64,000 bases of DNA from Hyphomicrobiales bacterium (GCA_017305535.1 JAFKKN010000008.1:242318-306317), one strand, 5' to 3'; numbered from the stretch's first letter, positions 44,925-53,899 are shown. The notes: a model not told the origin generated them from the letters alone. Translations and numbers: made by a program.

Positions 44925-46664
44925 ATGACTTTGGAGCGCGCGAAGACTGATATACTGATCCTCGGCTCGGGGGGCGCGGGACTATTCGCGGCGCTCCATG
45001 CCCACGCCAGCAATTCTGATCTGGATGTCACCATCGCCACAAAGGGCCTGATAGGCAAATGCGGCTGCACCCGGATGGTTCAAGGTGGCTATAACGTCGC
45101 TCTCAATCCGGGCGACTCCGTTGAACGCCATTTCATGGACACCATCGAAGGCGGAAAATGGCTGCCGAACCAGGAACTCGCCTGGACGCTCGTCACGAAG
45201 GCCGTCGAACGGGTTCGCGAGCTTGAGAACGAGGTCGGCTGCTTCTTCGATCGTAACGCCGACGGGACTCTACATGGAAAGGCGTTCGCAGGCCAAACCT
45301 TCGACCGCACGGTGCATAAAGGTGATCTGACCGGCATCGAAATCATCAATCGACTGATGGAGCAGGTTTGGGCGCGTCCGGGCATACGTCATCTCGAGGA
45401 GCATCGCGCCGTTGCTCTTATTCCATCCAAGGAAGGTCGATCGCTTTCCGGCGTGCTTTTCATCGATATCAGAACGGGCAATTTGTTGTTCGTCGAAGCA
45501 AAGGCAGTCCTGCTGTCGACCGGGGGCGGGCCAACAATGTACCGTTACCATACCCCGTCAGGCGACAAGAGCATGGACGGCCTCGCGATGGCGCTAAGAA
45601 TCGGGTTGCCGCTGCGCGATATGGAGATGATGCAATTCCATCCCACGGGACTGCTCGCCGGTCCTGACACGCGCATGACAGGAACCGTGCTGGAAGAGGG
45701 ACTTCGCGGCGCCGGTGGGCATCTCCTCAACGGTGAGATGACCAGATTCATGGGTGACTATGATCCAAGGCTTGAACGCGCCACGCGCGATGTTGTCAGC
45801 CGCTCAATTTACGCGGAGATGAAAGCTGGCCGCACGAGCCCGAACGGCGGAGTCTATATCAAGATGAGCCATCTCGGGCCGAAGGAGGTGACGAAGAAAT
45901 TCAAAGGCATGGTCGATCGTTGCCGCGATTGCGGCTTTGATCTGGCTGGCGGCTTGGTCGAGGTCGTTCCCACTGCCCACTATTTCATGGGCGGCGTGAT
46001 TTGCGCCGCGGACACCGCAACGGAGCTGCCTGGTCTTTTCGTCGCGGGTGAAGATGCCAGCGGGATGCATGGCGCCAATCGTCTTGGCGGTAACGGCGTC
46101 GCGAACTCGACCGTATTCGGCGGAATCGCAGGAAACGTGATGCCAGCCTGGATCGCAGCCAATCCGGGACATCGAAGGCCCGACGAAGACATTCTCACGG
46201 CGGAGGTCGGCCGATCACTCCATCCGTATACGCGGAATCCCGGAGACCTGAACCGACTGCGCGAGAAATTGCTCGACATCATGTGGGATGACGTCGGGGT
46301 CGTTCGAGACAAGGCAGGTCTCGAACGCGGGCTGGCGCGTCTTGACGACGTCGAAGCCGAACTCCTGAACACAGGTATCGAAAACAACGGGCGCTCCTTC
46401 AATCTGACATGGCATGACTGGCTGAATTTACGGTCTCTCTGTGAAACGAGCCGCGTTATCGCTTTGGCCGCCACGAAGCGTGAGAATTCGCGTGGCGCAC
46501 ACTATCGGTCGGACTTCCCGGATGCAGGAGATCTCGCGACATCGCGCTTTACCGTCGTACGAAAAATGGCCGGGGACCGATTAGAAATCACCGATGAACC
46601 GGTTCAATTCACCCACGTCAAGCCCGGTGAGACCCTGCTCAATTCATCAGAAATTCAGGAATAG
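44925..46664 (+). CDS. Succinate dehydrogenase/fumarate reductase-like flavoprotein subunit, variant FAD site
   Basis: A 579-residue SdhA/FrdA/NadB-fold flavoprotein. The FAD motif ILILGSGGAGLFAALHA is N-terminal. Substrate-site features are kept: MMQFHPTG, EEGLRGAGGHLLNGEM, PTAHYFMGGV and MHGANRLGGNGVAN. Sdh enzymes have a His that binds FAD covalently (SHTVAAQGG). Here the aligned sequence is GCTRMVQGGYN, with Cys48 in the His position. FAD is therefore bound non-covalently or by another link. GAGGGGCGG precedes the ATG at 44925. Its substrate is probably a succinate-like acid; the TtdAB-like genes follow. Confidence 0.88.
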   Translation: MTLERAKTDILILGSGGAGLFAALHAHASNSDLDVTIATKGLIGKCGCTRMVQGGYNVALNPGDSVERHFMDTIEGGKWLPNQELAWTLVTKAVERVRELENEVGCFFDRNADGTLHGKAFAGQTFDRTVHKGDLTGIEIINRLMEQVWARPGIRHLEEHRAVALIPSKEGRSLSGVLFIDIRTGNLLFVEAKAVLLSTGGGPTMYRYHTPSGDKSMDGLAMALRIGLPLRDMEMMQFHPTGLLAGPDTRMTGTVLEEGLRGAGGHLLNGEMTRFMGDYDPRLERATRDVVSRSIYAEMKAGRTSPNGGVYIKMSHLGPKEVTKKFKGMVDRCRDCGFDLAGGLVEVVPTAHYFMGGVICAADTATELPGLFVAGEDASGMHGANRLGGNGVANSTVFGGIAGNVMPAWIAANPGHRRPDEDILTAEVGRSLHPYTRNPGDLNRLREKLLDIMWDDVGVVRDKAGLERGLARLDDVEAELLNTGIENNGRSFNLTWHDWLNLRSLCETSRVIALAATKRENSRGAHYRSDFPDAGDLATSRFTVVRKMAGDRLEITDEPVQFTHVKPGETLLNSSEIQE

Positions 46665-46676
46665 TCGAGGTTCAAG

Positions 46677-47636
46677 ATGATTGTCCTGTCGTCGTTGCAA
46701 CAAACGGCTGAAGACCTGATGGCGAAAGCAGCCATCGAAATTCCAGACGACTACCTGGTCGGCCTGCGTCGATGCGCGGACACCGAAAAAGGCGATCTCT
46801 CCGCGTTTGTCATTCAAGCTATGCTCGAAAACTACGACGCGGCCAAGGAAGACCGTCGCGCTATGTGCGGCGACACCGGCGTACCACGCTGGTACGTCAA
46901 GATAGGAAATGAAGCACGGATCGAAGGCGGACCGATCGGACTGGAAGCCACGCTTCGAAGAGCCACTGCTCATGCGACAAACAGCATTCCACTTCGACCT
47001 AATCGCGTTCACCCGTTGTGGCGGACCGATCATAACAACAATGTCGGCATCAATGCGCCGGAAATCGAATACGCATTTCATCCCGATGCAGACTGGATCG
47101 AGCTAACGACCGTTCACAAAGGCGGCCTGTTCGGATCTGACTATCGTATGCTTTTTCCCGGCGATGGCATCGATGGCATCAAGCGCTTCTTTCTCGACAC
47201 GTTGATCAGCTTTGGCAGGCGAGGCCTAGCCTGCCAGCCCGCGATTATCGGTGTTGGTCTCGGCGGCTCGAAAGATGCGTGTATGGTGCTAGGAAAGCAG
47301 GCGTCCTGCTTGCGCACAGTCGGCAGTCGCAACCCAGATCCAAAAATTGCCGCGCTTGAGGACGAACTAAAATTGCTCGGCAACAGCATCGGAATGGGAG
47401 CCATGGGCTTCATGGGCAGTTCCATGGTGGTCGATTGCCACATAGAGACCGGCTACTGTCATACAGGGGGTATGCCGATGAGTGTTCACATGTTCTGCCT
47501 ATCGTCGCGTCGGGCTTCTGCGCGTGTTCATGCAGACGGACATGTGGAATTCCGTACGGATCCAATGTGGTTCACCGACTATTCGCGTCGATCCACCGTC
47601 GAATGGGAGACTCCGCAGATGATTGCAGCGGAGTAG
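46677..47636 (+). CDS. Class I fumarase / L-tartrate dehydratase alpha-like subunit
   Basis: A 319-residue protein of the FumA-N/TtdA family, a [4Fe-4S] hydro-lyase subunit. All three expected cluster Cys are present: MCGDTGVPRW, GGSKDACMVLG and TGYCHTGGMPMSVH. SRNPDP and MGAMGFMGSS are further family signatures. It would add water to a fumarate-like product, or remove it from a malate/tartrate-like compound, together with the beta subunit 11 nt downstream. Coupling with the Sdh-like enzyme upstream suggests dehydrogenation followed by hydration. Confidence 0.9.
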   Translation: MIVLSSLQQTAEDLMAKAAIEIPDDYLVGLRRCADTEKGDLSAFVIQAMLENYDAAKEDRRAMCGDTGVPRWYVKIGNEARIEGGPIGLEATLRRATAHATNSIPLRPNRVHPLWRTDHNNNVGINAPEIEYAFHPDADWIELTTVHKGGLFGSDYRMLFPGDGIDGIKRFFLDTLISFGRRGLACQPAIIGVGLGGSKDACMVLGKQASCLRTVGSRNPDPKIAALEDELKLLGNSIGMGAMGFMGSSMVVDCHIETGYCHTGGMPMSVHMFCLSSRRASARVHADGHVEFRTDPMWFTDYSRRSTVEWETPQMIAAE

Positions 47637-47647
47637 GAGAACCTCAC

Positions 47648-48319
47648 ATGGCCAATCGTCTGAAAACCGTCGACCTCGTATTGCCCACGCAGACTGAAGA
47701 GTTGCGTCAACTTGAGATCGGAACCATCGTCTATCTCACTGGACGCATCTTCACCGCACGCGAGGGAGTATACAAACGAGTGATCGAAGATGGCGTTGGA
47801 ATGCCGGCGCCGCGTGAAGCGCTGGGTAGCGTCAACTTCCACTGCTCTCCCGCAGCATCTGTCAACGGTGACGGCACTTACAATGTCGGCGCCGTCACCG
47901 CAACGGCTTCATTTCGATTCGCGAAGTGGCTCGATGGCTGGTTCAAACAGTCCGGCTGCAACATCATTATCGGAAAGGGGGGCATGACTTCCGAGGCATA
48001 CCGCGAGCTTTTCGTACCCAACAATGCGATCTACCTGACAACCGTCGGCTACGGTACCGGTGCCCTGCTCGGTCGCGGAATCAAGGGCGTGGAGGGTGTC
48101 TATTGGATGGAAGAGCTCGGACTAGCGCAGGCGGTCTGGGTCCTTGATGTCGCAAGATTTGGTCCATTCATTGTCGAAAGCGATCTGGATGGAAACAGTC
48201 TCTTCGAACGCGAGAATGCAAAAATGGCATCGGGGATCAAGGCTCTTTACGAAGGTACGCAGCCAGCTACTCTACGTCGCTACGGGGAGACCGACGACAA
48301 GACGGTCGAAGTTATCTAA
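47648..48319 (+). CDS. Class I fumarase / L-tartrate dehydratase beta-like subunit
   Basis: A 223-residue FumA-C/TtdB-type protein. Recognisable segments are LEIGTIVYLTGRIFTAREG near residue 20, VGAVTATASFRFAKWLDGW and IIGKGGMTSEAYRELF. The start at 47648 has GGAG upstream and gives the standard N-terminus; the open frame further upstream overlaps the alpha-subunit gene. A separate beta subunit is typical of TtdAB and archaeal-type fumarases. Confidence 0.9.
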   Translation: MANRLKTVDLVLPTQTEELRQLEIGTIVYLTGRIFTAREGVYKRVIEDGVGMPAPREALGSVNFHCSPAASVNGDGTYNVGAVTATASFRFAKWLDGWFKQSGCNIIIGKGGMTSEAYRELFVPNNAIYLTTVGYGTGALLGRGIKGVEGVYWMEELGLAQAVWVLDVARFGPFIVESDLDGNSLFERENAKMASGIKALYEGTQPATLRRYGETDDKTVEVI

Positions 48320-48627
48320 TTATGCTAGGCGATCGTTCTGATCGACAAATAGGTTCGTAGGTTCAAAACCTGCGCAAGCACGGGACATTGCAGCATTCTG
48401 GCCTCAGACAACGCAAGGCGCGTCGCCCAAGCGCATAACAACTAACAACCCGTGGTCCAAAACCATGAAATTCATTCAAACACAACAGTGCTTTGCTATC
48501 GCACCGGACGATGCTGATTGATCACACTCGTCCCTGATCAAAGTAAATTCCGAGAGCGAGAGGCTGTTGACGCTTGTTTGACAATGACCTTGTTCTGCGA
48601 GCAGACAACGCAACAGGGAAAACACCG
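48320..48627. other. Intergenic region with a T-arm-like motif
   Basis: This 308-nt stretch holds no gene. GTAGG-TTCAAAA-CCTGC at 48357-48373 has the stem and loop pattern of a tRNA T-arm, but I find no matching acceptor, D or anticodon arms. It may be chance or a worn attachment-site remnant. A GGGA precedes the next start codon at 48628. Confidence 0.3.
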
Positions 48628-49512
48628 ATGCCGATTATCGACTTTCGAATCCGGCCACCTTACAAGGGCTTCCTCAATACGACGATGTACGTCAAGGCTG
48701 AGCGACGCGACGGAATCACCAGCTCAATCCAGCTTGAGCCCTCGCCGGCGGCACAACAAAAATCCGTTCCAATGATGCTTGCAGAGATGGATCTTGCCGG
48801 TATCGATATCGGTGTGGTCGTAGGCAGAAACTCCGGAGCTCTCGGGTCCGTCGACAACAATACCGTCAAAGAGTTCTGCGACTCTCACCAAGGCCGTTTC
48901 ATTCCCGTCGCATCAGTCGATCCATCGGATCGCAAGCAAGCCGCGCTCGACATCGATATGGCAATCTCGACAGGTTTCCGAGCGGTCAATATTGAACCGG
49001 GCGGCTCATCCCCACCATTGCACACGGACGATCGACGTCTGTATCCAATTTACGCGCATTGTGAAGACCGCAACGTTCCTCTCATCATCATGACGGGCGG
49101 CAACGCTGGTCCCGATCTTTCATATACGTCACCAGATCGCCTCGACCGTGTCCTCGGAGACTTTCCGGATCTCCGTATCGCATCGGCGCATGGTAACTGG
49201 CCGTGGGTCGACCAAATTCTACATGTCGCGTTCCGACGTCAAAATCTCTATCTATCTCCCGACTACTTTCTGTCCAATATGCCCGGCAGCGACGACTTTC
49301 TGAAAGCCGCCGATAGTTGGCTTGCGGATCGTTTTCTCTATGCAAGTGCGTTTCCATTTGCCCCTATCAAGGGATATCTGGATTGGTTTCGATCGCTTCC
49401 GATTCGGCCAAAGAACATGGATCGAATTCTGTATCAGAATGCTATCGAGTTTCTCGGATTGACGAATAGTACAACAACCTTCAGAACTGCGCCCTTCGAG
49501 GCGCGTCCGTGA
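48628..49512 (+). CDS. Amidohydrolase-fold protein lacking the usual metal ligands
   Basis: A 294-residue PF04909-type TIM-barrel protein. The family fold is recognisable (MLAEMDLAGIDIGVVVGRN, GFRAVNIEPGGSSPP, DFPDLRIASAHGNWPWVDQ). The metal ligands are mostly replaced. The N-terminal HxH position reads R7-I-R9 (DFRIRPP), the second His position is Met155 (IIMTGG) and the C-terminal Asp of SDxP is Ala241 (SAFPF). His188 remains. Similar DFRxRPP proteins exist in Bradyrhizobium-type genomes (from memory). A metal-free lyase or isomerase role is possible. GGGA lies before the ATG. Probably the last gene of the Sdh/Ttd operon. Confidence 0.8.
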   Translation: MPIIDFRIRPPYKGFLNTTMYVKAERRDGITSSIQLEPSPAAQQKSVPMMLAEMDLAGIDIGVVVGRNSGALGSVDNNTVKEFCDSHQGRFIPVASVDPSDRKQAALDIDMAISTGFRAVNIEPGGSSPPLHTDDRRLYPIYAHCEDRNVPLIIMTGGNAGPDLSYTSPDRLDRVLGDFPDLRIASAHGNWPWVDQILHVAFRRQNLYLSPDYFLSNMPGSDDFLKAADSWLADRFLYASAFPFAPIKGYLDWFRSLPIRPKNMDRILYQNAIEFLGLTNSTTTFRTAPFEARP

Positions 49513-49703
49513 AATGGGTGAACGATCCGTCATCACGCCTTCCCCGGCCGGTGTGAGAGTCCGGCCATTATCAAATGACGCGAAAGCACCGGTGATCGAA
49601 GGGAATTGATCCGTCGACCGACACTCCGGTACAGGGCATTTCAAGATTAATCAAAAGGCAATACGGCCTCAGTTCTCGCAATACCGATAGTGAGCGATTC
49701 TCA

Positions 49704-50609
49704 TCAAGACCTGATAAGAGCTACAATTGATTTTCGCATCCATGCATGTCGAGCTTCCCTGGTCTTCGATTCATGCCACCTCAATGAAAACACCAAGGGT
49801 GGGATTTCGAATGGCAACTCGACAATCTTCAAGGGATAATATTCCAATAGATATAATGCTATCTTCTTTGGAAGCGTGGCGATGAAGTCGGTATTAATCA
49901 GAACTGGAGGAACAGAGAGATAGCTTGCGACCTGCATGGCGATCTTTCGTTTCCATCCCTTTTCGTCAAGGAATGCACTGAGCCCGGTTATACCGCGTAG
50001 CTGCTGATTCAAAGCAACGTGCGGCGAGCTCAAATACTCTTCAAGAGTCAGTGTACGACCGATCACGCCATGGTTGTTACGAACCAGGCAGACTCTTCCG
50101 TCTTCGAACAGCGGCTGCGAACAAATATCTCCCGGCATAGCGTCTCGATCATAACTGATAAACATATCGAGGGTACCTTTGCGCATCGCATCATACGCAG
50201 CTTTACCCTTTTCTTCGGAGATGTTCACGCGAATGCCGGGCGCGACGTCACGCAACCACTGGACGAGATTCGGTATCAGCAGAACTCCGCTCCATTCCTC
50301 CATCGCCAACAGAAAATCACTCGATGAGTTGGCAAAGTCGTAGTCAGCTTCCTGCTCTATCGCTGACTCCAACATAGACAATGCCTGTCTGATGACGGGG
50401 GCTATCTGACGTGCCTTTTCAGTTGGTGCAACGCCCAGAGGATGACGAACGAACAACGGGTCATCGATCACAGAACGGAACCGCGCCAAAGCATTGCTGA
50501 CTGCCGGCTGACTCATTCCGATTTGACGCGCAGCAATCGAAGTGCTTCCCGTTTGAAATACGGCATCGAAGACAACCAGGAGGTTGAGGTCGATTGATCG
50601 CAGATTCAT
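49704..50609 (-). CDS. LysR-family transcriptional regulator (NodD-like)
   Basis: A 301-residue LysR protein with the NodD/PnbR-like N-terminus MNLRSIDLNLLVVFDAVF and HTH IAARQIGMSQPAVSNALARF. The effector domain follows (FLLAMEEWSGVLLIPNLV). The start at 50609 is the standard position; the frame is open a little further upstream. It is divergent from the carboxylase-like operon at 50729 and probably controls it. The gap contains the inverted repeat CTAACCT/AGGTTAG and a CCTTCG/CGAAGG hairpin. Confidence 0.9.
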   Translation of the reverse strand: MNLRSIDLNLLVVFDAVFQTGSTSIAARQIGMSQPAVSNALARFRSVIDDPLFVRHPLGVAPTEKARQIAPVIRQALSMLESAIEQEADYDFANSSSDFLLAMEEWSGVLLIPNLVQWLRDVAPGIRVNISEEKGKAAYDAMRKGTLDMFISYDRDAMPGDICSQPLFEDGRVCLVRNNHGVIGRTLTLEEYLSSPHVALNQQLRGITGLSAFLDEKGWKRKIAMQVASYLSVPPVLINTDFIATLPKKIALYLLEYYPLKIVELPFEIPPLVFSLRWHESKTREARHAWMRKSIVALIRS

Positions 50610-50662
50610 TGAGCGTATAACCTTTATTAGAAATCTGAATTGGCTTTGTAGCATCGCTCGAC

Positions 50663-50700
50663 CTAACCTGAAAGTATCCTTCGTGTTTGTCGAAGGTTAG
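50663..50700. promoter_or_regulatory. Divergent regulatory region with nested inverted repeats
   Basis: CTAACCT (50663-50669) and AGGTTAG (50694-50700) flank a second palindrome CCTTCG (50678-50683) / CGAAGG (50691-50696). The site lies between the NodD-like LysR gene (start 50609) and the operon start at 50729, where a LysR protein would be expected to bind. No convincing -10/-35 pair was picked out. Confidence 0.4.
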
Positions 50701-50728
50701 CTCGTTTACGACAAGCCAGAGATTTGCG

Positions 50729-52261
50729 ATGCTCCCTTCCCGTACGGAGAACTTCCAAAACAAGCCGCAACTTGAAAGAAGAGCTGTAAAGCTCATCAAC
50801 TCTACTCTGCGAGATGGCTTGCAGGCGCTTTGGTCTGGTCGTCTCGGCGAGAAGCAGGTTCTGCCGATCGTTCGATCTATTGATCAGGCAGGTTATGAAG
50901 CCATAGATTTTATGGCTCCCGTGCAGTTTGAAGTCTGCATTAAGAATCTCAAAGAGAATCCCTGGCACCGCGCTCGCTCGGCATGTGAAGCAGCCCGCCG
51001 CAGTCCGCTGTTTACTCATTTGCGGAGCCGAAGTTTGACGAGCTTCGATCTGGTTCCCGATTCTGTTTTCAATTTGTGGGTCGACCGGATCGCGGCAGCC
51101 GGATTTCGCCGGGTCATGGTTTTCGATGCGCTGCATGATACCGATAATCTTCGTTTTAGCGTGCAACGGGCGAAGGCAGCTGGCCTGGAGGTTTGCCTCG
51201 TCATTTTTTATACTATCAGCCCGTTTCATACGGACGCTTTCTATCAAAGCAAAGCACGCGAAGTCGCTGCGCTCGGCGCGGATTCGATTTGCCTGAGGGA
51301 TCCAAGTGGCCTACTGACCCCTGAGCGTGTCAGTCAGCTTGTTCCAATCATCCGTTCCGGTATTGGCGATACGCCGTTCTATCTGAAGTCGCACTGTACG
51401 ACAGGGCAAGCTGAAGATTGTTACCTCGTTGCTGCTCGCAGCGGCGTGGATGCGTTGTTTGTTGCTTCCGAGCCGCTTGCGCATGGCGCTTCGGTGCCAT
51501 CCATCAGGCGGGTCTACGAGCGGCTTTCGATCGAAGGGCTGGCGGCCCCTCTCGACGTCTCCCGCATCGAGGACGAAGAGGACTACTTCTTCGATCTGGC
51601 GAAGCGGACGAACCGACCCATCGGCGTCCCCGTCGAAAGCCCTGACCTCGCTCAATACCAGCATCAACTTCCCGGAAATATGGTGGCGTTTACTCGCGGG
51701 CAGCTTGCGGACCTCAAGATGGAGCACTTGTTGCCAAAGGTGCTCGAGGAGTTCGTGCATGTACGAGCCGACATGGGGTATCCTGTAATGGTAACGCCGG
51801 TGTCTCAGCTCGTTTGCGTTCAGGCAGTCCTCAATGTGGTGCAGGGGGAGCGCTACAAATCGATCCCCGGTGAAGTGAGAAAGTATGTTCTCGGAGCTTA
51901 CGGCAAGCCCGACGCGCCAATCAATGACGCGTTGCGCGATCGTGTCGGATCGCCTCGACCTGAAGCGAAGCAGGAAGACCCCGTCCAGGTTCTGCGGAAG
52001 AAATTGGGAGCAAGCGTCTCCGACGATGACTTGCTGTTGCGGATTCTGTTTCGACCAGAGCAGTTGGAAGGCGTCCCGATGGATTCGATCCTCTCGCATC
52101 AATCACCCAGCATGCCGAGCGATACGGAAAGCCTGACCGCCTTTATACGGGGGCTTTCAGTCAAGCCCGGATCGCGTGTCGAAGTTCGTCGTGGCGGCTT
52201 TTCGTTCACCGCAAAAGCTTCCACAGGATCGTCAAAGAGATCGACCACCCATCAGAATTGA
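50729..52261 (+). CDS. Pyruvate-carboxylase/oxaloacetate-decarboxylase CT-like protein, degenerate metal site
   Basis: A 510-residue HMGL-like barrel plus PYC/OADA-type C-terminal domain, the carboxyltransferase that moves CO2 between carboxybiotin and a keto acid. The fold is clear: STLRDGLQ, FYTISPFHTDAFYQSKAREV, LGADSICLRDPSGLLTPE, HCTTG and the QLVCVQAVLNVVQGERYKSIP tail. Expected ligands differ: N24 for Asp of DTTLRD, R190 for the carbamylated Lys of IKDMAGLL, K220-S-H222 for HxH. The catalytic Thr region reads ASVP and not TSQP. It therefore cannot be a standard Zn/Mn carboxyltransferase. BCCP and biotin carboxylase genes follow. The start at 50729 is the likeliest ATG. Confidence 0.8.
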   Translation: MLPSRTENFQNKPQLERRAVKLINSTLRDGLQALWSGRLGEKQVLPIVRSIDQAGYEAIDFMAPVQFEVCIKNLKENPWHRARSACEAARRSPLFTHLRSRSLTSFDLVPDSVFNLWVDRIAAAGFRRVMVFDALHDTDNLRFSVQRAKAAGLEVCLVIFYTISPFHTDAFYQSKAREVAALGADSICLRDPSGLLTPERVSQLVPIIRSGIGDTPFYLKSHCTTGQAEDCYLVAARSGVDALFVASEPLAHGASVPSIRRVYERLSIEGLAAPLDVSRIEDEEDYFFDLAKRTNRPIGVPVESPDLAQYQHQLPGNMVAFTRGQLADLKMEHLLPKVLEEFVHVRADMGYPVMVTPVSQLVCVQAVLNVVQGERYKSIPGEVRKYVLGAYGKPDAPINDALRDRVGSPRPEAKQEDPVQVLRKKLGASVSDDDLLLRILFRPEQLEGVPMDSILSHQSPSMPSDTESLTAFIRGLSVKPGSRVEVRRGGFSFTAKASTGSSKRSTTHQN

Positions 52262-53359
52262 ATGCGTCAAGCCATGAGTAACACCCAAGAAGTCAAAACC
52301 TTCGGCAGGACCGCCCACCCCGAGCCGGTGCGTCGATCGACCCGATTAAGGTCACTTGTCTCGCAACGTTATAGCGAGGGTAAAGCGATTCTCACTCCGA
52401 CGGCTCACGATTGCACCACTGCAAAGATTTTCGAGCAGGCTGGCGTCGAGCACATCAACGTCGCGGGCGCGGCGCCGACCGCTATCTGGACCGGGGAGCC
52501 GGAATGTGGCGTGGTCACGACCACGGAGATGATTCATGTTGCGCACCGCGTTCTCGGATGCACGTTGATTCCGGGGAAGGTTTCTATCGCGCAAGGTGGA
52601 AATACTCTGGCGACGATCCGCGCATTCCGGGAGTACGAACGCACTGGCGCGGCGCTGATCCAGATCGAAGATCAGCCGACAGGACATTTCAGCGGCTATA
52701 TCCCTGGCAAAGAGATCATTCCCCTCGAGGATATGGTCAGCAAGATCAAGGCTGTTCGATACGCGCGCGAGGATCCAGATATCATCATCGCCGCCCGCTG
52801 CGATGCCAAGCTGGCTGTCGGCGGAGGCATGGATGAGCTTCTGAAGCGATGTCGGGTGTATGTCGAAGCCGGCGCGGAATCACTGATGCCTCACGGCATG
52901 GAGACGATGGATGAGTGGGAGCTGGTCGGCCACGAGATGCGCAAGCTCGGCGTGCCGCTGATCGCTAGCCTAAGCGCCGGTCTTATTTTTACACCAAAGG
53001 ATCAGCCAAAGCGGGCAATGCCTACCGTTCCCCAGCTCGAAGACATGGGCTGGACAATGCTGAACTATGCGAACCATCTATTGCATCTCCATATGACCAT
53101 AACGCAGCGGTATGTCCGGGACTTGATGACGGCGCCGCACGATATCGGACGCTGGCTCGAAGATGTCATGAACAACGGCGAGCGTATGGGAATTCTCGGA
53201 CTGCCGATGTGGCGCGCACTTGAAGAGACGTTCGAGAATCCCGACAAGGTCAGTTCGCGTTACAAGAAAACACGCCAGAAGGATAACTACGTCTACGACA
53301 CTCTCGATCAAGCCAAGGAAAGTCTCGGTGAAATCCTGCGGGCCAAGGGAATTTCCTGA
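52262..53359 (+). CDS. Isocitrate lyase/PEP mutase superfamily protein, degenerate active site
   Basis: A 365-residue barrel of the ICL/PEPM superfamily, about 70 residues longer than PrpB at the C-terminus. Family features are AILTPTAHDCTTAKIFEQAG, GVVTTTEM, IQIEDQ (E136, D137) and IIIAARCDAKLAVGG. The Mg-binding DxDxGxG motif is absent; its place reads GKVSIAQGGN (105-114). The catalytic KKCGH-type loop is also absent (PTGHFSGYIPGKE, 139-151). A carbon-carbon bond lyase by the standard mechanism is unlikely. The ATG directly abuts the upstream TGA; a second ATG lies at 52274. Pairing with the CT-like gene suggests the two form a functional unit. Confidence 0.82.
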   Translation: MRQAMSNTQEVKTFGRTAHPEPVRRSTRLRSLVSQRYSEGKAILTPTAHDCTTAKIFEQAGVEHINVAGAAPTAIWTGEPECGVVTTTEMIHVAHRVLGCTLIPGKVSIAQGGNTLATIRAFREYERTGAALIQIEDQPTGHFSGYIPGKEIIPLEDMVSKIKAVRYAREDPDIIIAARCDAKLAVGGGMDELLKRCRVYVEAGAESLMPHGMETMDEWELVGHEMRKLGVPLIASLSAGLIFTPKDQPKRAMPTVPQLEDMGWTMLNYANHLLHLHMTITQRYVRDLMTAPHDIGRWLEDVMNNGERMGILGLPMWRALEETFENPDKVSSRYKKTRQKDNYVYDTLDQAKESLGEILRAKGIS

Positions 53360-53409
53360 CGAGAGATCGTTTATCCAGTCGATCCAGACTACATCGATGT
53401 GAGGACTGC

Positions 53410-53898
53410 GTGAGTTACAGCAAGGACATATCCGACGTCATCCGGGCACTCTCTGAATCCGGCTTTGAGGAAGCCGAAATCAAGTTAGACGACATGTATA
53501 TTCGCGTCTCGAGCGCGGCGTCGATTCAGGACTCGGGCGGAGAGAGGCCGATCACCCCGAACAGTGGCGGCGCGAGTGTCCCTCCGGCCCGAGATATTGG
53601 GAATCAGATCGCCCCCGAGGCATCGGCGGTCGTTGCTTCTCCGGATGCTGGCGGGACCACTCGGGATATCAGGTCCCCGACGTTGGGCAGCTTCTACCGA
53701 GCGCCATCGCCCGGCGCTCCTCCCTTTGTTAAGATCGGCGATCATGTCACGATCGGGCAGGCGCTCGGGTTGGTCGAGGTCATGAAGCTGTTCAATACCA
53801 TCGAGGCGGATACTGCCGGAACGGTGGTGGCAATCCATACGGAAGACGGAGCGCTTGTAGAGCACGATCAGCTGCTGGTGACAATTCGTGTCGACTAG
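53410..53898 (+). CDS. Biotin carboxyl carrier protein (AccB-like)
   Basis: A 162-residue BCCP. The C-terminal biotinyl domain is intact, with VEVMKLFNTI and the biotin Lys at residue 126, the thumb-type preceding segment SPTLGSFYRAPSPGAPPF and VKIGDHV. The middle (residues 35-85) is a Pro/Ala/Gly-rich linker. The GTG start at 53410 follows GAGG. It is a second, pathway-dedicated BCCP, encoded between the unusual lyase-fold protein and biotin carboxylase. Confidence 0.92.
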   Translation: MSYSKDISDVIRALSESGFEEAEIKLDDMYIRVSSAASIQDSGGERPITPNSGGASVPPARDIGNQIAPEASAVVASPDAGGTTRDIRSPTLGSFYRAPSPGAPPFVKIGDHVTIGQALGLVEVMKLFNTIEADTAGTVVAIHTEDGALVEHDQLLVTIRVD

Positions 53899-53899
53899 C

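Noticed and set aside
48357..48373. tRNA T-arm-like stem-loop
   Set aside because: No acceptor, D or anticodon arm can be fitted around it, so it is not a tRNA gene; an attachment-site remnant cannot be shown.
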